From Jimgerdemannia flammicorona (Eukaryota > Mucoromycota > Endogonomycetes > Endogonales > Endogonaceae), in NCBI GenBank assembly GCA_003990745.1, contig RBNI01001494.1:1-22184 (forward strand): a stretch of 22,184 nucleotides of DNA. Reading direction: 5' to 3'. Below, piece after piece: positions 9,457 through 17,500 of this stretch; the stretch's first letter is position 1; each line of letters starts with the position of its first letter. Made by a program: the position numbers and the translations under genes. The notes beneath the pieces are model-generated. The model was not told where the DNA came from, did no database searches, and saw only the letters and a list, made by a program, of their open reading frames with translations.

Positions 9457-9830
9457 CTAACTCCATGTCTTGATCAATCTCCTTGGGTTGAGTCTTGCTT
9501 TGAATAGTGATAGCTGGAGTCTTCTTTGGTCTTCTAACTGGCTTGCTGTTGCTCTTCTTGTCATAGGGCTTGGACCGGGTTCTGGTACCTTCAGTAGCAG
9601 AGTAGAATTTGAGCTTCTTATAGTATTCTTCATCATCAGTATCACCAATCTCCTCAATGACCACTGTATTGGTTTATTCTCTGATTCTGCTAGCATTGCT
9701 TGATTGGGCTTTGCATCTTATTTTGGTCATGCAATTCTTTGCATAGTGGCCTTCTTCTCTATATCTGAAGCATGTGATATTGTGTTCTTCTGTAGCAGCT
9801 GCAAATCTCTGCACTGGTCTCCTGTTGGCA
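9293..9830 (-). pseudogene. C-terminal Gag with zinc knuckle
   Basis: The minus strand encodes ITCFRYREEGHYAKNCMTK (knuckle 9731-9772), an exact C-x2-C-x4-H-x4-C layout except that the second Cys is Tyr (TGT to TAT). An acidic/basic linker follows (VIEEIGDTDDEEYYKKLKF..., PVRRPKKTPAI, DQDMELDEAA) that runs into the protease region after a frameshift near 9300-9450. The knuckle normally binds the RNA genome for packaging. The rest of Gag upstream is missing at the junction with the direct repeat near 9855. Confidence 0.75.
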
Positions 9831-10055
9831 CTTCAGACTTCTCTAACAACATCACTAAGGTTATAAGCACACAACCTCTAAGCCACTGAAATCACACATC
9901 ACCCTCTGAACAAGCCACTAAAATCACATGTGACCTCTGAACAAATCTGGAAATCACCTGCTCGATTACAAAGCTGAGTCAAACCAAAGTTACAGTGTAC
10001 AAAGCTGAGTCAACATGAAGTCACAGAACACAAGATTCATACAAATAGAATCTTA

Positions 10056-10080
10056 CCAATCAGGACCAAATACATATATA
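10056..10080 (+). promoter_or_regulatory. Putative promoter of ORF-X (CCAAT and TATA)
   Basis: CCAAT at 10056-10060 and tacatatata at 10071-10080 lie about 70-95 bp upstream of ATG 10150. The intervening DNA is poor in G and rich in A/C, like a fungal 5' UTR. The same elements are visible in copy 1 (accaatcagaac, tgtatatatac). Confidence 0.4.
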
Positions 10081-10237
10081 CTGGGCACTGAGATGTATTG
10101 AAACAGAGAACCAAAACAAACAACAACCACAACTTCCAAACACACAAACATGACCACTGAGATCTACAACTGCATCCATGCTGACATTTGGAATGCCATT
10201 GTCAACCGAGCTATACCCCCTCTGCCCCTCATGAATA

Positions 10238-10245
10238 TCCATAGC
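10238..10245. repeat. Left target-site duplication of hAT (TCCATAGC)
   Basis: An exact 8-bp match to 16713-16720. Eight bp is the duplication length typical of hAT-superfamily insertion. Confidence 0.9.
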
Positions 10246-10570
10246 TAGTGCTCCAAATGAGCCAATTCGAATCAAATCCAGATTTGATTCATCACATGAT
10301 GGTTTGATCCGAATCTCAAATCTGAAGCCATCCAAATCAACTTGGATTAATCTGAATCACCCCATCCAAATTGCCCCATCTGAATCACCCATCCAAACCA
10401 CCCCAATCCGAATCACTCAATCTGAATCACTCAATCCGAATCACTTAATCTGAATCACTCAATCTAAATCACTCAATCCGAATCCTCCAATTCAAATCCT
10501 CCAATTCAAATCCTCCAATTCAAATCTTCCAATCCAAATCTGAATCTGAATCCTTCAACTGAATCCTCCT
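10246..10570. repeat. Left TIR and subterminal repeats of hAT
   Basis: The terminal inverted repeat is followed by clustered short repeats: a ~14-bp unit AATCYGAATCACTC repeated about six times (10404-10485) and CTCCAATTCAAATC repeated three times (10485-10530). Related GATTCGAATC/GATCTGGAT-type motifs lie at the right end and in the MITE at 19941. Subterminal repeat clusters are typical transposase-binding sites in hAT elements. Confidence 0.7.
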
Positions 10571-10684
10571 ATCCAAATCCTCCACATGACTCATATACCG
10601 AATGCATCTACAATATAATATACATACATGCATACACAATATACATACATGCACACACATGCATATACAAACATATAAATACAC

Positions 10685-13235
10685 ATGTCGACAGATCAGT
10701 CTTCAACAGTTCATAGTACCGATGATGCTTCAAGTCAAACATCCCTGATAGCTCCACAGCTTCCACACAATCCTCGCTCTGAAATCTGGCAACATTGTGC
10801 TAAGATAGGAGATGATGTTATTTGTAATTATTACAGGTAAAAAATTAAGATACACCTATTGACTTGTTTGATACATATATGATATTGTTTCATCCACCCC
10901 TATAAACTGCACTAGCCAGAAGTTCAAAATGCTTGGTGGTATAATCTCAAACATGAATTGATACATAAAAGACAAACACTCTGACAAAATCAAAAAGAAT
11001 ATGGAGATAAATAAAATCGACATCCAAGCTGTAGTAGGTACATTTATCTGATTGCCCAACTATTTCTGTACCAATAACGCCATTTAATCAAAAATATTTA
11101 GTCATACTCTTTGGCAGAATTTTGAAATCGGCTCATTTGCTGGATTGTATATATAGACCAGCCATTCACAACTATCAAGAGTGATCAATTGCATAGCATC
11201 TTTGGTCTCCTCAAGTATGATTTATATTTGCCAAGTACCAATACTATTTGCAAAGATATCCTGGAGGCCTATAAGAAGGAGCATGACAATCTCCATCAGA
11301 CACTTCAGATAAAATAAGAGCAGCACTGTGACCTTTGCAAGCTGAATTGTATAAAAGAGCTCACCAATTTAACCTTACATTCAATAAGCAGAATTCAGCA
11401 GGCAAAATTCATTTACAATCGACACATGGACATCCCCCAATGCAATTTCATTTCTGGGCATTATCAGTCATTAGATTGACTTCGATTGGCAGCTTAAATC
11501 TCTCACCCTTGACTTCATCAAACTTGCTGGCCCTCATTCTGGAGACAACATCGCAGATGCTTTTATTAGTTGTATCCAGGAGCTTGGGATCACAACCAAG
11601 GTAAAAAAAGGGGGGCTTGCCATCAGGTCAGCATTTTGAGGGAGGTCTTTAAACAAAACAGATTTTGTTGGTTATTTATTTTCACATAATTTACTGACCA
11701 AATATTTCAAGTACAGATTTTGGCCATTATGATGGACAATACTACAAACAACTCAACATTTTTTCAAGTTTTAGTGGCCAGCCTCAAACAGGAAAACATG
11801 GCCTTCAGTACAGAAAGCTGCCATGTGCAATACCAGGCCCATGTCTGAACCTTGCTGTTCAGGACTATCTTACATACATAGACAAAACATCTGAGAGAGG
11901 AGGGGCCCTGAGTATAATTTCCAAGCTATGCAAACTGGTTGTGTTGGTCCGATCATCCCCACAATAATGAGACAAATTTGCTGTGTAGTATAGAGCAATC
12001 AGTTTCACCTCAAAAGAGCTTATATTAGACATCTGTATGTGTTGGAACTCAATATTTGCAATGATCTAGCGCATGCTGGAGTTTGCTGTAGTATGCATCC
12101 TTTTTTTTCTTCGGTCGGCTGAAGCAATTGTTTTGGATGATGGAAGATTTATTTTTAAAAAAAAAAAAAAAGCCAATAGATTTAATGATGGCTGCTGATA
12201 AGGAAATATAGGCCAAGGCTCTAGGTAAAAGTGAGTGGGACATACTTAGGAATGTTGTCAGAGTTTTGAAAGTAAGTGATGGTTGCTCTGGCTCCACACT
12301 TGTTTTGTCTGCCTCTGTATAATGCAACACCTCACCACATATAACTGCCAGTGTTTTGACAATTGTACGAAGGATATAGTCAAACAAACGATCCCGACAA
12401 TAAGCTCTGCGATACCAGTATACAACCTTCTGATTGACCAGCTAGAGGACAAGCTCAAGGACAGGCTGGAGGGTTGTAGTGATTTACAGTTAAGCCCGAA
12501 TCAGAGAGATGCCATGGAGGTTGCTCTAAGCAAGCTCAGAAAATACTATTTCCAAACAGATACCACTATATACTCAATCAGTACAGGTATGTTGATGTTG
12601 GCATATGGCTGTTGCCCCTTCTAAAACAGAGGAAACCCCGCAAAAACTCACTCTCCTTTTCTTCGAACAGTGCTGGACCCACACTTAAAGCTAAGGGCTG
12701 GAAGCAACACTTCATTAAGAGAACCAAGCAGGCTATAATCAAAGTGTACCAGAAAAACTATGCACCGCCATAAGGTTCCAGCCAAAGTCCAGACAAATAT
12801 GCCGAGGGATCTCTTCTGTCTCACATTTACTTCAGCAGAAAGAAGAAGAGGGAGCCATCAGTGAAAGAACTGCCATCAATAGACGAACTTACCATTTACC
12901 TCACCAGTGACTATGTGGTCCTGCTGGAGGGTGTGGAGGTACTCAACTGGTGGAAGGTGGATTATTAGGTGAGCGTTGGGCCAATTTAACCCACCAATCT
13001 AACCTATTAATCTAACCACTGCTCTACCCACTGGGGCATGCAGCTGCATCAAACAGACTTCCCCAGCCTGTATGGTATGGCTCGGGACTATCTGGCGATT
13101 CCTGCCTCCAGCACTCCTGTCAAGTGGGTGTTCTCAGGTGGGGTGGACCTCGTTGCCCCAAAGAGGTGTGTACTGAATGCTGAGACAATCCAGGCATATA
13201 TGTATCTGAAGTCTTGGTGGGGCTCAGGCCACTAA
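10685..13235 (+). pseudogene. hAT transposase with BED finger (multi-exon, decayed)
   Basis: ATG 10685 opens an exon ending in a BED-like zinc finger start (EIWQHCAKIGDDVICNYYR, second Cys now Tyr) at a GT donor near 10836. Later exons give the RNase H-fold hAT core: IDTWTSPNAISFLGIISH (~11417) with the first Asp, AIMMDNTTNNSTFFQVLVAS (~11725) with the second, and YLTYIDKTSERGGALSIISK (~11870). TIPTISSAIPVYNLLIDQLE follows at ~12390, then LDPHLKL after a clear intron (12587-12670). After an intron at 12969-13043 comes the C-terminal dimerisation domain (MARDYLAIPASSTPVKWVFS and CVLNAETIQAYMYLKSWW), ending at TAA 13233-13235. Stops and a slip near 12700 show loss of function. The domain order is that of Ac/hobo-type transposases. 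Confidence 0.85.
12969..13043 (+). other. Spliceosomal intron in the hAT transposase (75 nt)
   Basis: The donor is gtgagc and the acceptor gcatgcag, with ctaac-type branch sites inside (tctaacc occurs three times). It separates EVLNWWKVDY-stop from LHQTDFPSLYGMARDY, which are adjacent in hAT proteins. The exon ends exactly on a codon boundary, and the last codon before it is a TAG standing for Trp or Gln. A similar intron lies at 12587-12670 (gtatgt ... gaacag). Confidence 0.7.
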
Positions 13236-13272
13236 AATTTGGTGGGTCAGTGGATAAGTTGGTTGGCCTTGT

Positions 13273-13319
13273 GGAATATTTAATATCTTTCAAAAGGAAT
13301 ATTTAATACCTTTCAAAAT
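13273..13319. repeat. Two 23-bp tandem copies after the transposase stop
   Basis: The unit ggaatatttaat.tctttcaaaa is present twice with one or two differences, followed by A-rich DNA (aataaaaaagg). It lies in the presumed 3' UTR of the transposase and may include its polyadenylation signal. Confidence 0.6.
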
Positions 13320-13395
13320 AATAAAAAAGGAAAAAAAAACCTGAGGACTTGGCCCAGAGTTTGCAGCCCAAGTAGGGTGGAGTTAGTAGCAGTGG

Positions 13396-13850
13396 TGGAG
13401 GAAGCATGCAATATTTGTAGCCCTTAGCCAGTAGCAAGGGGTAGCCCTAAGCTGTCAGTGCCCAAGTCAGTGGGTGGGTCGGTGGGTGGGTCGGTGGGTC
13501 AGTGGAGGGAGTGCGCAAAATTTGCAGCCCTCCGCCAGTAGCAAGGAGCAGCCCCAAGCTGCAAGTGTCCAGGTCGGGGAGTAGGCAGAGGGAGCGCACA
13601 AAATTTGTGGCCCTCCACCAGCAGTGAGGGGCAGCCCCAAGCTGTCAGTACTCAGGTCAGTGGGCAGGATCAGTTGGTGGGTTGGTGGGCATGGGGTTAG
13701 TGGAGGGAGCATACAAAATTTGTGGCCCTCTACCAGTAGCAAGGGGCAGCCCTAAGCCACAAGTGTCCAGGATGGGCGAGATAGGTAGAGGGAGTGTGCA
13801 AAATTTGCAGCCCTCTGCCAGCGGCATAGGGGCAGCCCAAGCCACCAAGG
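13396..13850. repeat. Five tandem units of 84-114 bp (minisatellite-like)
   Basis: Units begin near 13396, 13504, 13588, 13702 and 13788, each carrying ggaggga(g/a)..g, caaaatttg(c/t)(a/g)gccct, ccag.agcaagg and gcagccc.aagc. Start-to-start distances alternate 108, 84, 114 and 86, because a short ggtgggtcagtgg insert is present in every second unit. The region is open in several frames on both strands only because of the repeat, so I do not call a gene. Confidence 0.75.
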
Positions 13851-13864
13851 AGTCTGAGGCAGAG

Positions 13865-13922
13865 AGTGCTTCTGGCAGTCAGAGGGTGCTTCTGGTAGTC
13901 AGAGGGCATTTCCGGCAGTCAA
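13865..13922. repeat. Three ~20-bp tandem units
   Basis: The unit (a/g)tgcttctgg.agtcagagg is repeated three times, the last diverged (catttccggcagtcaaag), directly after the larger tandem array. It is still within hAT and has no coding signal. Confidence 0.6.
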
Positions 13923-14078
13923 AGTCACTGGTTCGGATCCCATGGGCACCCCGGCTCTGTGCTATAGTGCCACACTGGTGGCACTGCAGAGCAGGGCCAA
14001 GGGGTCAGTAGGGCCCTACATAACAGCTAAGCTAGTGCTACATAAGAGGTGCTCGGCCCAACCCCCCCACATAAGACT

Positions 14079-14163
14079 GCCCAACCCATACAAAATGGCT
14101 GCCTAACCCTCATAAAAGATTGCCTGACCCTCACAAAAGATTGCCTAATCCTCACAAAAACTG
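14079..14163. repeat. Four ~21-bp tandem units next to the passenger gene end
   Basis: The unit gcct(a/g)accctca(c/t)aaaagatt is repeated at 14101, 14122 and 14143, with a looser copy at 14079. It starts inside the last codons of the minus-strand passenger gene. Read on the minus strand, each unit encodes GLGNLL-stop or GSGNLL-stop, so it may once have been a coding 7-residue repeat whose Arg codon became TGA. Confidence 0.6.
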
Positions 14164-14565
14164 CTCCACCCGCCGGTCCCAGGCCTTGATGAGCCTATCA
14201 TCTGTTGTGAGTGCGATGACTGTTGTATCTGAGCTCTCCTCAAAGGCAACAGTGCTGTGGTGGTCATGTGGTTGGAATAGGACAGCCATGTTGGCTGCAA
14301 ATGGGACCCCGAAACCATAGGTGAGGTCATACTAGACTCTGCTACTATCCTCCCAGGTTGGGCCCTTCCTTTCCAGGATGTAAAACATTACTGGGGTAAT
14401 ATTGTTGTCTGTGTGTGTGGGTAGAGAAAGGTTGCACCCGATGTATCCTGATGTGATGTGAGCATACAGTTGGGTGAACCCTTGGCCCAGGACCTCATAC
14501 TGCTAGGCTGTGCTGGTGGATGCCTGCCCTTAGTCCAGCCCCAGAAGCCCTGGCTTGGAAACCTG

Positions 14566-14657
14566 CTGAAATGAATGACAACTGGTCAGTCCTTTTTACA
14601 TGCGGGGGGGCAGAAACCCCCCAGGCTGCAGCACCCTGAAAAAGCAGAGCTCCTCAC
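14566..14657 (-). other. Intron in the passenger gene (92 nt)
   Basis: On the minus strand the donor is gag|gtgagg and the acceptor catttcag|cag. The reading phase is kept across it (SMPYE then QVSKPGLLGLD). This is the clearest intron of the gene and the best evidence that the minus strand is the coding one. Confidence 0.6.
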
Positions 14658-15411
14658 CTCATATGGCATGCTAAATTGTGCCAAGAATATATGTACAGCC
14701 ACACTGAGATCACCACCAAGCTGGCCTGCCATATGCTCTACCAATCTGCTCAAAGAACCCCAGATCATAGCCACCATTGCTGCACAGGCCATGTCATGCT
14801 CATGCACAGTTTGCTCTTTGACAGCACTTCTAAAGTTCTGGTAGAGATACAGGATCTTGTGCATCTCTGGAATTGTATCAAAAAAGAGTATATCGGCGAA
14901 GAGTGTGATTTATCTGGAGAGGGGTTAAAAAAAAAGGGAGATGAGTGCAGGAGATGTCAGAACTCCAGAACCCACCCTTTGCCAGTATTGCAGTATACCC
15001 AATTCTCGTCCAAACCCCCCCTCTTTGCTTTTTTTGCCCCCTCTTTCCTGCTACTCAGTATTTGACACAATCCTCACATATCTTGTTAATGTGGCAGCAA
15101 AGCTCATTGCCGTAGAGGTTCCTTACCACCATTGCAACCACCTCTCTGTGTTCATTGATAAAGATATGGTTCTCTTCATTATTGATTACTCCTGCTGGCC
15201 AATGGACCCCTTGGTCAAGTACGATTGGCTCTGATTCGAATATAGACCCCCAAGCCTTGATGACGATGCTGGTACTGCTCATGCTGAACATCTTGCCCTC
15301 GAATTTCTCTATTTGATCAGATGCCAGATGTAGTTGAACTTGGGTAACTTTGAACTCTCCTTTCCAATGGAACTGAGCCCTGATCTGAGGGACCAAGATA
15401 AGTATGTGGAT

Positions 15412-15668
15412 GGATTGCATGTAGATGGGTTGTGTGTGGGTGGGTTGTGTGCAGGTGGGTTGCATGCAGGTGAGTTGTGGGCAGGTTGCATGCAGGCGGG
15501 TTGTGTGTGGGCGGGTTGCATGCAGGTGGGTTATATGTAGGCAGGTTGCATATAGGTGGGTTGTATGTGGGTGGGTTGTATGTAGGCAGATTGCATGCAG
15601 GCGGGTTGCATGCAGGCAGGTTGTGTGTGGTGAATTGCATACAGGTGGGTTGCATGTGGGTGTGGGTG
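15412..15668. repeat. 15-bp minisatellite, about 17 units
   Basis: The unit GGTTGYRTGYRGGYG is repeated almost without spacers; one unit near 15473 is shortened. A 15-bp unit keeps the reading frame: the minus strand reads pentapeptides such as CNPPA and HNPPT, the plus strand GGLHA and GGLCV. It borders the exon of the passenger gene that ends near 15078, so it may be a coding Pro/Cys/His-rich repeat of that protein or an intronic minisatellite. Confidence 0.85.
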
Positions 15669-15740
15669 TTTTTTTAGGGAGAGACCATGTAAAAATGAAA
15701 TTAAATAAAATACAGAGATGGGTATTTCAGAAAAAGAGCA

Positions 15741-15815
15741 TGAGTGAGTGAGTGAGTGAGCTGTATGCTAACAAGTTGCATAAGTTGTATACCGACAAGT
15801 TGCACAAGTTGTATA
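15741..15815. repeat. GAGT microsatellite and two 22-bp repeats
   Basis: A (gagt) run lies at 15743-15761. It is followed by two copies of acaagttgca.aagttgtat(a/accg) at about 15771-15815. These are simple repeats within hAT, antisense to the passenger gene. Confidence 0.6.
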
Positions 15816-16404
15816 AGATTGCTCACAAAGGCTTACTTCTGTTCCTTTTGAGACCTCCGCCATGTAATGCATTGACTTAACAGCTCAGCTACCAAAGGCA
15901 TACCCTGAAATGTCTGCCAGCCTTTCTTCATCTTGACCAGATGTTGTGAATAAAGTCAGCAAATCTCACCATAAAGCTGTGGACCCTAAGAAAAGCATGA
16001 GGTAAATTGGGTCATGCTGGGGAAGTTTAAATAAACACAAGTAAACAAGTGGTAGCCGAGTGAGCAATCTATATCTACTATCAGCTACTCCAAAAAGGCT
16101 GCCGCATATATAGCTGTGAGGTCTGTGAATTCTGAGGTCCAAAGGGCTGCCGTGAGTTGTTGCCGGAATTCTCCCTCATCCCCACCATTGCCATCACCAT
16201 CACCACCGCCACTGCCATCGCCCCTTTGGCTCTCAATGAGCAGCTTGTGTGCTGTCCATATGAGAAAGAATCTAACATTGTCAGCAGAGAGTGTGTTTCC
16301 ACCTTGAATACTCCCTCTTTTGATGATCATTGCAGGGTAAAAAATGAGTAGACTAGACTAATGTATGAAATTAAGGGCTGCTGTTTTGTTTGCTTGTAAT
16401 GCGG

Positions 16405-16455
16405 CAGGAAAGAACAAAGAAAAAGAACAAAGAAAAAGAACAAAGAAAAGAACAA
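16405..16455. repeat. Purine-rich simple repeat (gaacaaagaaaaa units)
   Basis: About four units of the form aagaacaaagaaaa lie just upstream of the passenger gene start (on its strand) and inside the right part of hAT. Confidence 0.6.
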
Positions 16456-16475
16456 AAGAAGAGAGGGAGCAAAAG

Positions 16476-16555
16476 GAAAGGGTGATGTCACCAAAGTGTG
16501 GCAGAAAAAAAAAACAAGAGCAAAATGAATAAAAGAAAGGGTGATGTCACCAAAG
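16476..16555. promoter_or_regulatory. Two exact 21-bp repeats containing TGATGTCA
   Basis: gaaagggtgatgtcaccaaag occurs at 16476-16496 and again at 16535-16555, 59 bp apart and identical, in otherwise diverged A-rich DNA. The core TGATGTCA differs by one base from the CREB/ATF-type site TGACGTCA, as CpG loss would produce. They lie 150-225 bp upstream of the passenger gene ATG (16330, minus strand), so a promoter role is plausible but unproven. Confidence 0.4.
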
Positions 16556-16712
16556 ATTTCAATCTGGATGGATCAATCTGGATGGATCAATCTAGATCAA
16601 TCTGGATCAATCCGGATCAGATCATGAGACCAATCTGAGTTGATTCAAATCCATCACATGACAAATCTGAATCAAATCTCATCTGGATCAACTCCATCCA
16701 TTCAGAGCACTA
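16556..16712. repeat. Right subterminal repeats and TIR of hAT
   Basis: About five ATCAATCTGGAT(GG) units (16558-16620) are followed by the right inverted terminus, which reads TAGTGCTCTGAATGGATGG on the minus strand. Over some 80 bp it can be aligned to the left end with small gaps. Confidence 0.75.
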
Positions 16713-16720
16713 TCCATAGC
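16713..16720. repeat. Right target-site duplication of hAT (TCCATAGC)
   Basis: Identical to 10238-10245. ORF-X resumes at the next base. Confidence 0.9.
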
Positions 16721-17500
16721 CTAGTACCCCTCTACTTCATAGAAGCCTGATGGAACATCCTAAACATACTTAACAAGGCCCACTAGATTGGACAAATCTC
16801 AAGCTACTACCAGATTGGCTGCCTCCTGGAAGACATGGTCGAACACTACCATGATACAGACATTACCCAGATGTCTCAATACCTGAAACTTATTGCTCAC
16901 AAATACAGAAAACTCTTTTATAAGTACAGTATTTTTATTCCTCACCTCTGAGTTACTATTGCTGAAATGGTTACTACTCTGTCCTATGGCCAAATCAACA
17001 ACATAATACAAGAACTCAACCACAAATACCTCAAGTATATTCAGACTACAGACAGAACCTTCTTGCACCCCAATGACCATATTCTACAAATGTCTCAAGT
17101 TGGATATATAATGAAGGACATCTATGATATAATCCACTTTGATGAAGACAAAGCAGAAGACAATAATCCCTTTGATACTGACATGATCTCAAGCCAAGGA
17201 TCTCTGCCAACCCTGATCACACTACCAATCTTGCTGATAAACTTACAACAGTTCATAACTACATATGAGACTTATTGAGATAATGACCACTGGTACGAAT
17301 ACCAACCCGCATTCACTTCTGATTACTTCAACTACAATGAAGAGACTGGAGAATACAACCTGTACCTTCAGACAACCCTTGAGATTGAACCAACAACTCT
17401 ACTACCTGAGTATAAGCGATACAAACTACAGCCACCAGCCTACTACAACCCTGCAACTTATAGTGCTGTAATCTATAGAATGTATGCAGACAGTGAATCT
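16721..17500 (+). repeat. Direct repeat copy 2, right part
   Basis: Colinear with 3505-4285 and carrying the body of ORF-X (described at 10150-17722). Past about 17490 the copies diverge: here the ORF goes on to 17722, while copy 1 passes into unrelated AT-rich DNA. Confidence 0.8.

Larger units (their letters stand above)
4619..9855 (-). mobile_element. Minus-strand dUTPase-bearing Ty3/gypsy relic
   Basis: Reading right to left, the polyprotein contains a gag zinc knuckle (9731-9772), protease (8870-9125), a Cys-rich motif (8575-8665), dUTPase (8030-8395), RT (7000-7984), the start of RNase H (6812-6910) and integrase (5650-6797). RNase H and integrase after RT is the Ty3/gypsy order. dUTPase-containing gypsy elements are known from basidiomycetes such as Phanerochaete chrysosporium. 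The gag N-terminus is missing: the frame is lost where direct repeat copy 2 begins near 9859. Decay is lighter than in the chromovirus (about five stops across RT and two or three frameshifts), with few CG sites. No LTR pair could be assigned. Confidence 0.85.
9859..10245 (+). repeat. Direct repeat copy 2, left part (leader of ORF-X)
   Basis: Homologous to 3145-3510, and continues after the hAT insertion at 16721. The leader carries about three ~31-bp units (aagccact.aaatcaca....ctctgaac at ~9878-9955), where copy 1 has two, and a duplicated caaagctgagtcaa. Downstream come a CCAAT box, a TATA-like run and an A/C-rich untranslated stretch before ATG 10150, the normal layout of a fungal promoter and 5' UTR. 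Confidence 0.75.
14152..16330 (-). pseudogene. Unrecognised multi-exon passenger gene inside hAT
   Basis: Minus-strand coding blocks are joined by fungal-type introns. Exon 1 is 16330-16079, with ATG 16330 giving MIIKRGSIQGGNTLSADNVR, a Gly/Asp repeat and AALWTSEFTDLTAIYAAAFL. Intron 16078-15986 (acceptor catgcttttcttag) leads to GPQLYGEIC. A later exon ending near 15078 has VIKAWGSIFESEPIVLDQGV and VVAMVVRNLYGNELCC. Intron 15077-14914 precedes exon 14913-14658 (TIPEMHKILYLYQNF, MVAMIWGSLSRLVEHMAGQL, IFLAQFSMPYE). A phase-0 intron 14657-14566 precedes the last exon (YEVLGQGFTQLYAHITSGYI, DLTYGFGVPFAANMAVLFQP, DTTVIALTTDDRLIKAWDRR), ending at TGA 14154-14152. Several TAG/TAA/TGA codons and one phase mismatch at intron 15077-14914 mark decay. 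I do not recognise a family. The splice sites and amino-acid texture argue for a real former protein. Confidence 0.5.
10246..16712 (+). mobile_element. 6.47-kb hAT DNA transposon, probably a degraded autonomous copy
   Basis: The ends are TAGTGCTCCAAATG on the left and, reverse-complemented, TAGTGCTCTGAATG on the right, and similarity extends inward (agatttgattca... tca.gtgatgg). Perfect 8-bp duplications flank it, and it interrupts ORF-X, whose other copy at 3145-4285 is uninterrupted. Inside are a plus-strand hAT transposase gene with introns (10685-13235), several tandem repeats, and a minus-strand multi-exon passenger gene (14152-16330). CG dinucleotides are common, so it is younger than its host retroelement. 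The transposase has stops and frameshifts, so this copy is probably inactive. Confidence 0.9.

Noticed and set aside
3145..10245. Direct repeat copies 1 and 2 as the two LTRs of the minus-strand gypsy element between them
   Set aside because: They flank it in the right relative orientation, but their promoters and ORF-X read on the plus strand, the gag is cut at the copy 2 edge, and homology ends at 4285, well before the element. The arrangement fits independent insertions better, though I cannot exclude it.
12060..12180. Poly-T and poly-A runs (~12101 and ~12158) as ends of a nested insertion
   Set aside because: No flanking duplication was found; transposase-like sequence resumes after them, so they more likely belong to an intron or decayed spacer.
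12985..13043. Reverse-strand gggtagagcagtgg resembling a tRNA A box, with gggttaaattggccc as a B box
   Set aside because: It lies within a well-supported transposase intron, and no cloverleaf can be drawn by eye. A tRNA-gene scan would settle it.
13926..13950. B-box-like ggttcggatcc suggesting a tRNA or tRNA-derived SINE
   Set aside because: The flanking bases do not form a proper T-stem and no A box lies at the right distance upstream.
13467..14011. Several open frames on both strands over the tandem array
   Set aside because: Openness is produced by the repeat units themselves, with no splice sites or conserved residues.
15055..15465. Single uninterrupted 136-codon minus-strand gene starting in the minisatellite
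   Set aside because: The ATG lies in the repeat and the last residues (CEDCVKY) read into a good GT donor at 15077. It is better explained as one exon of the passenger gene.
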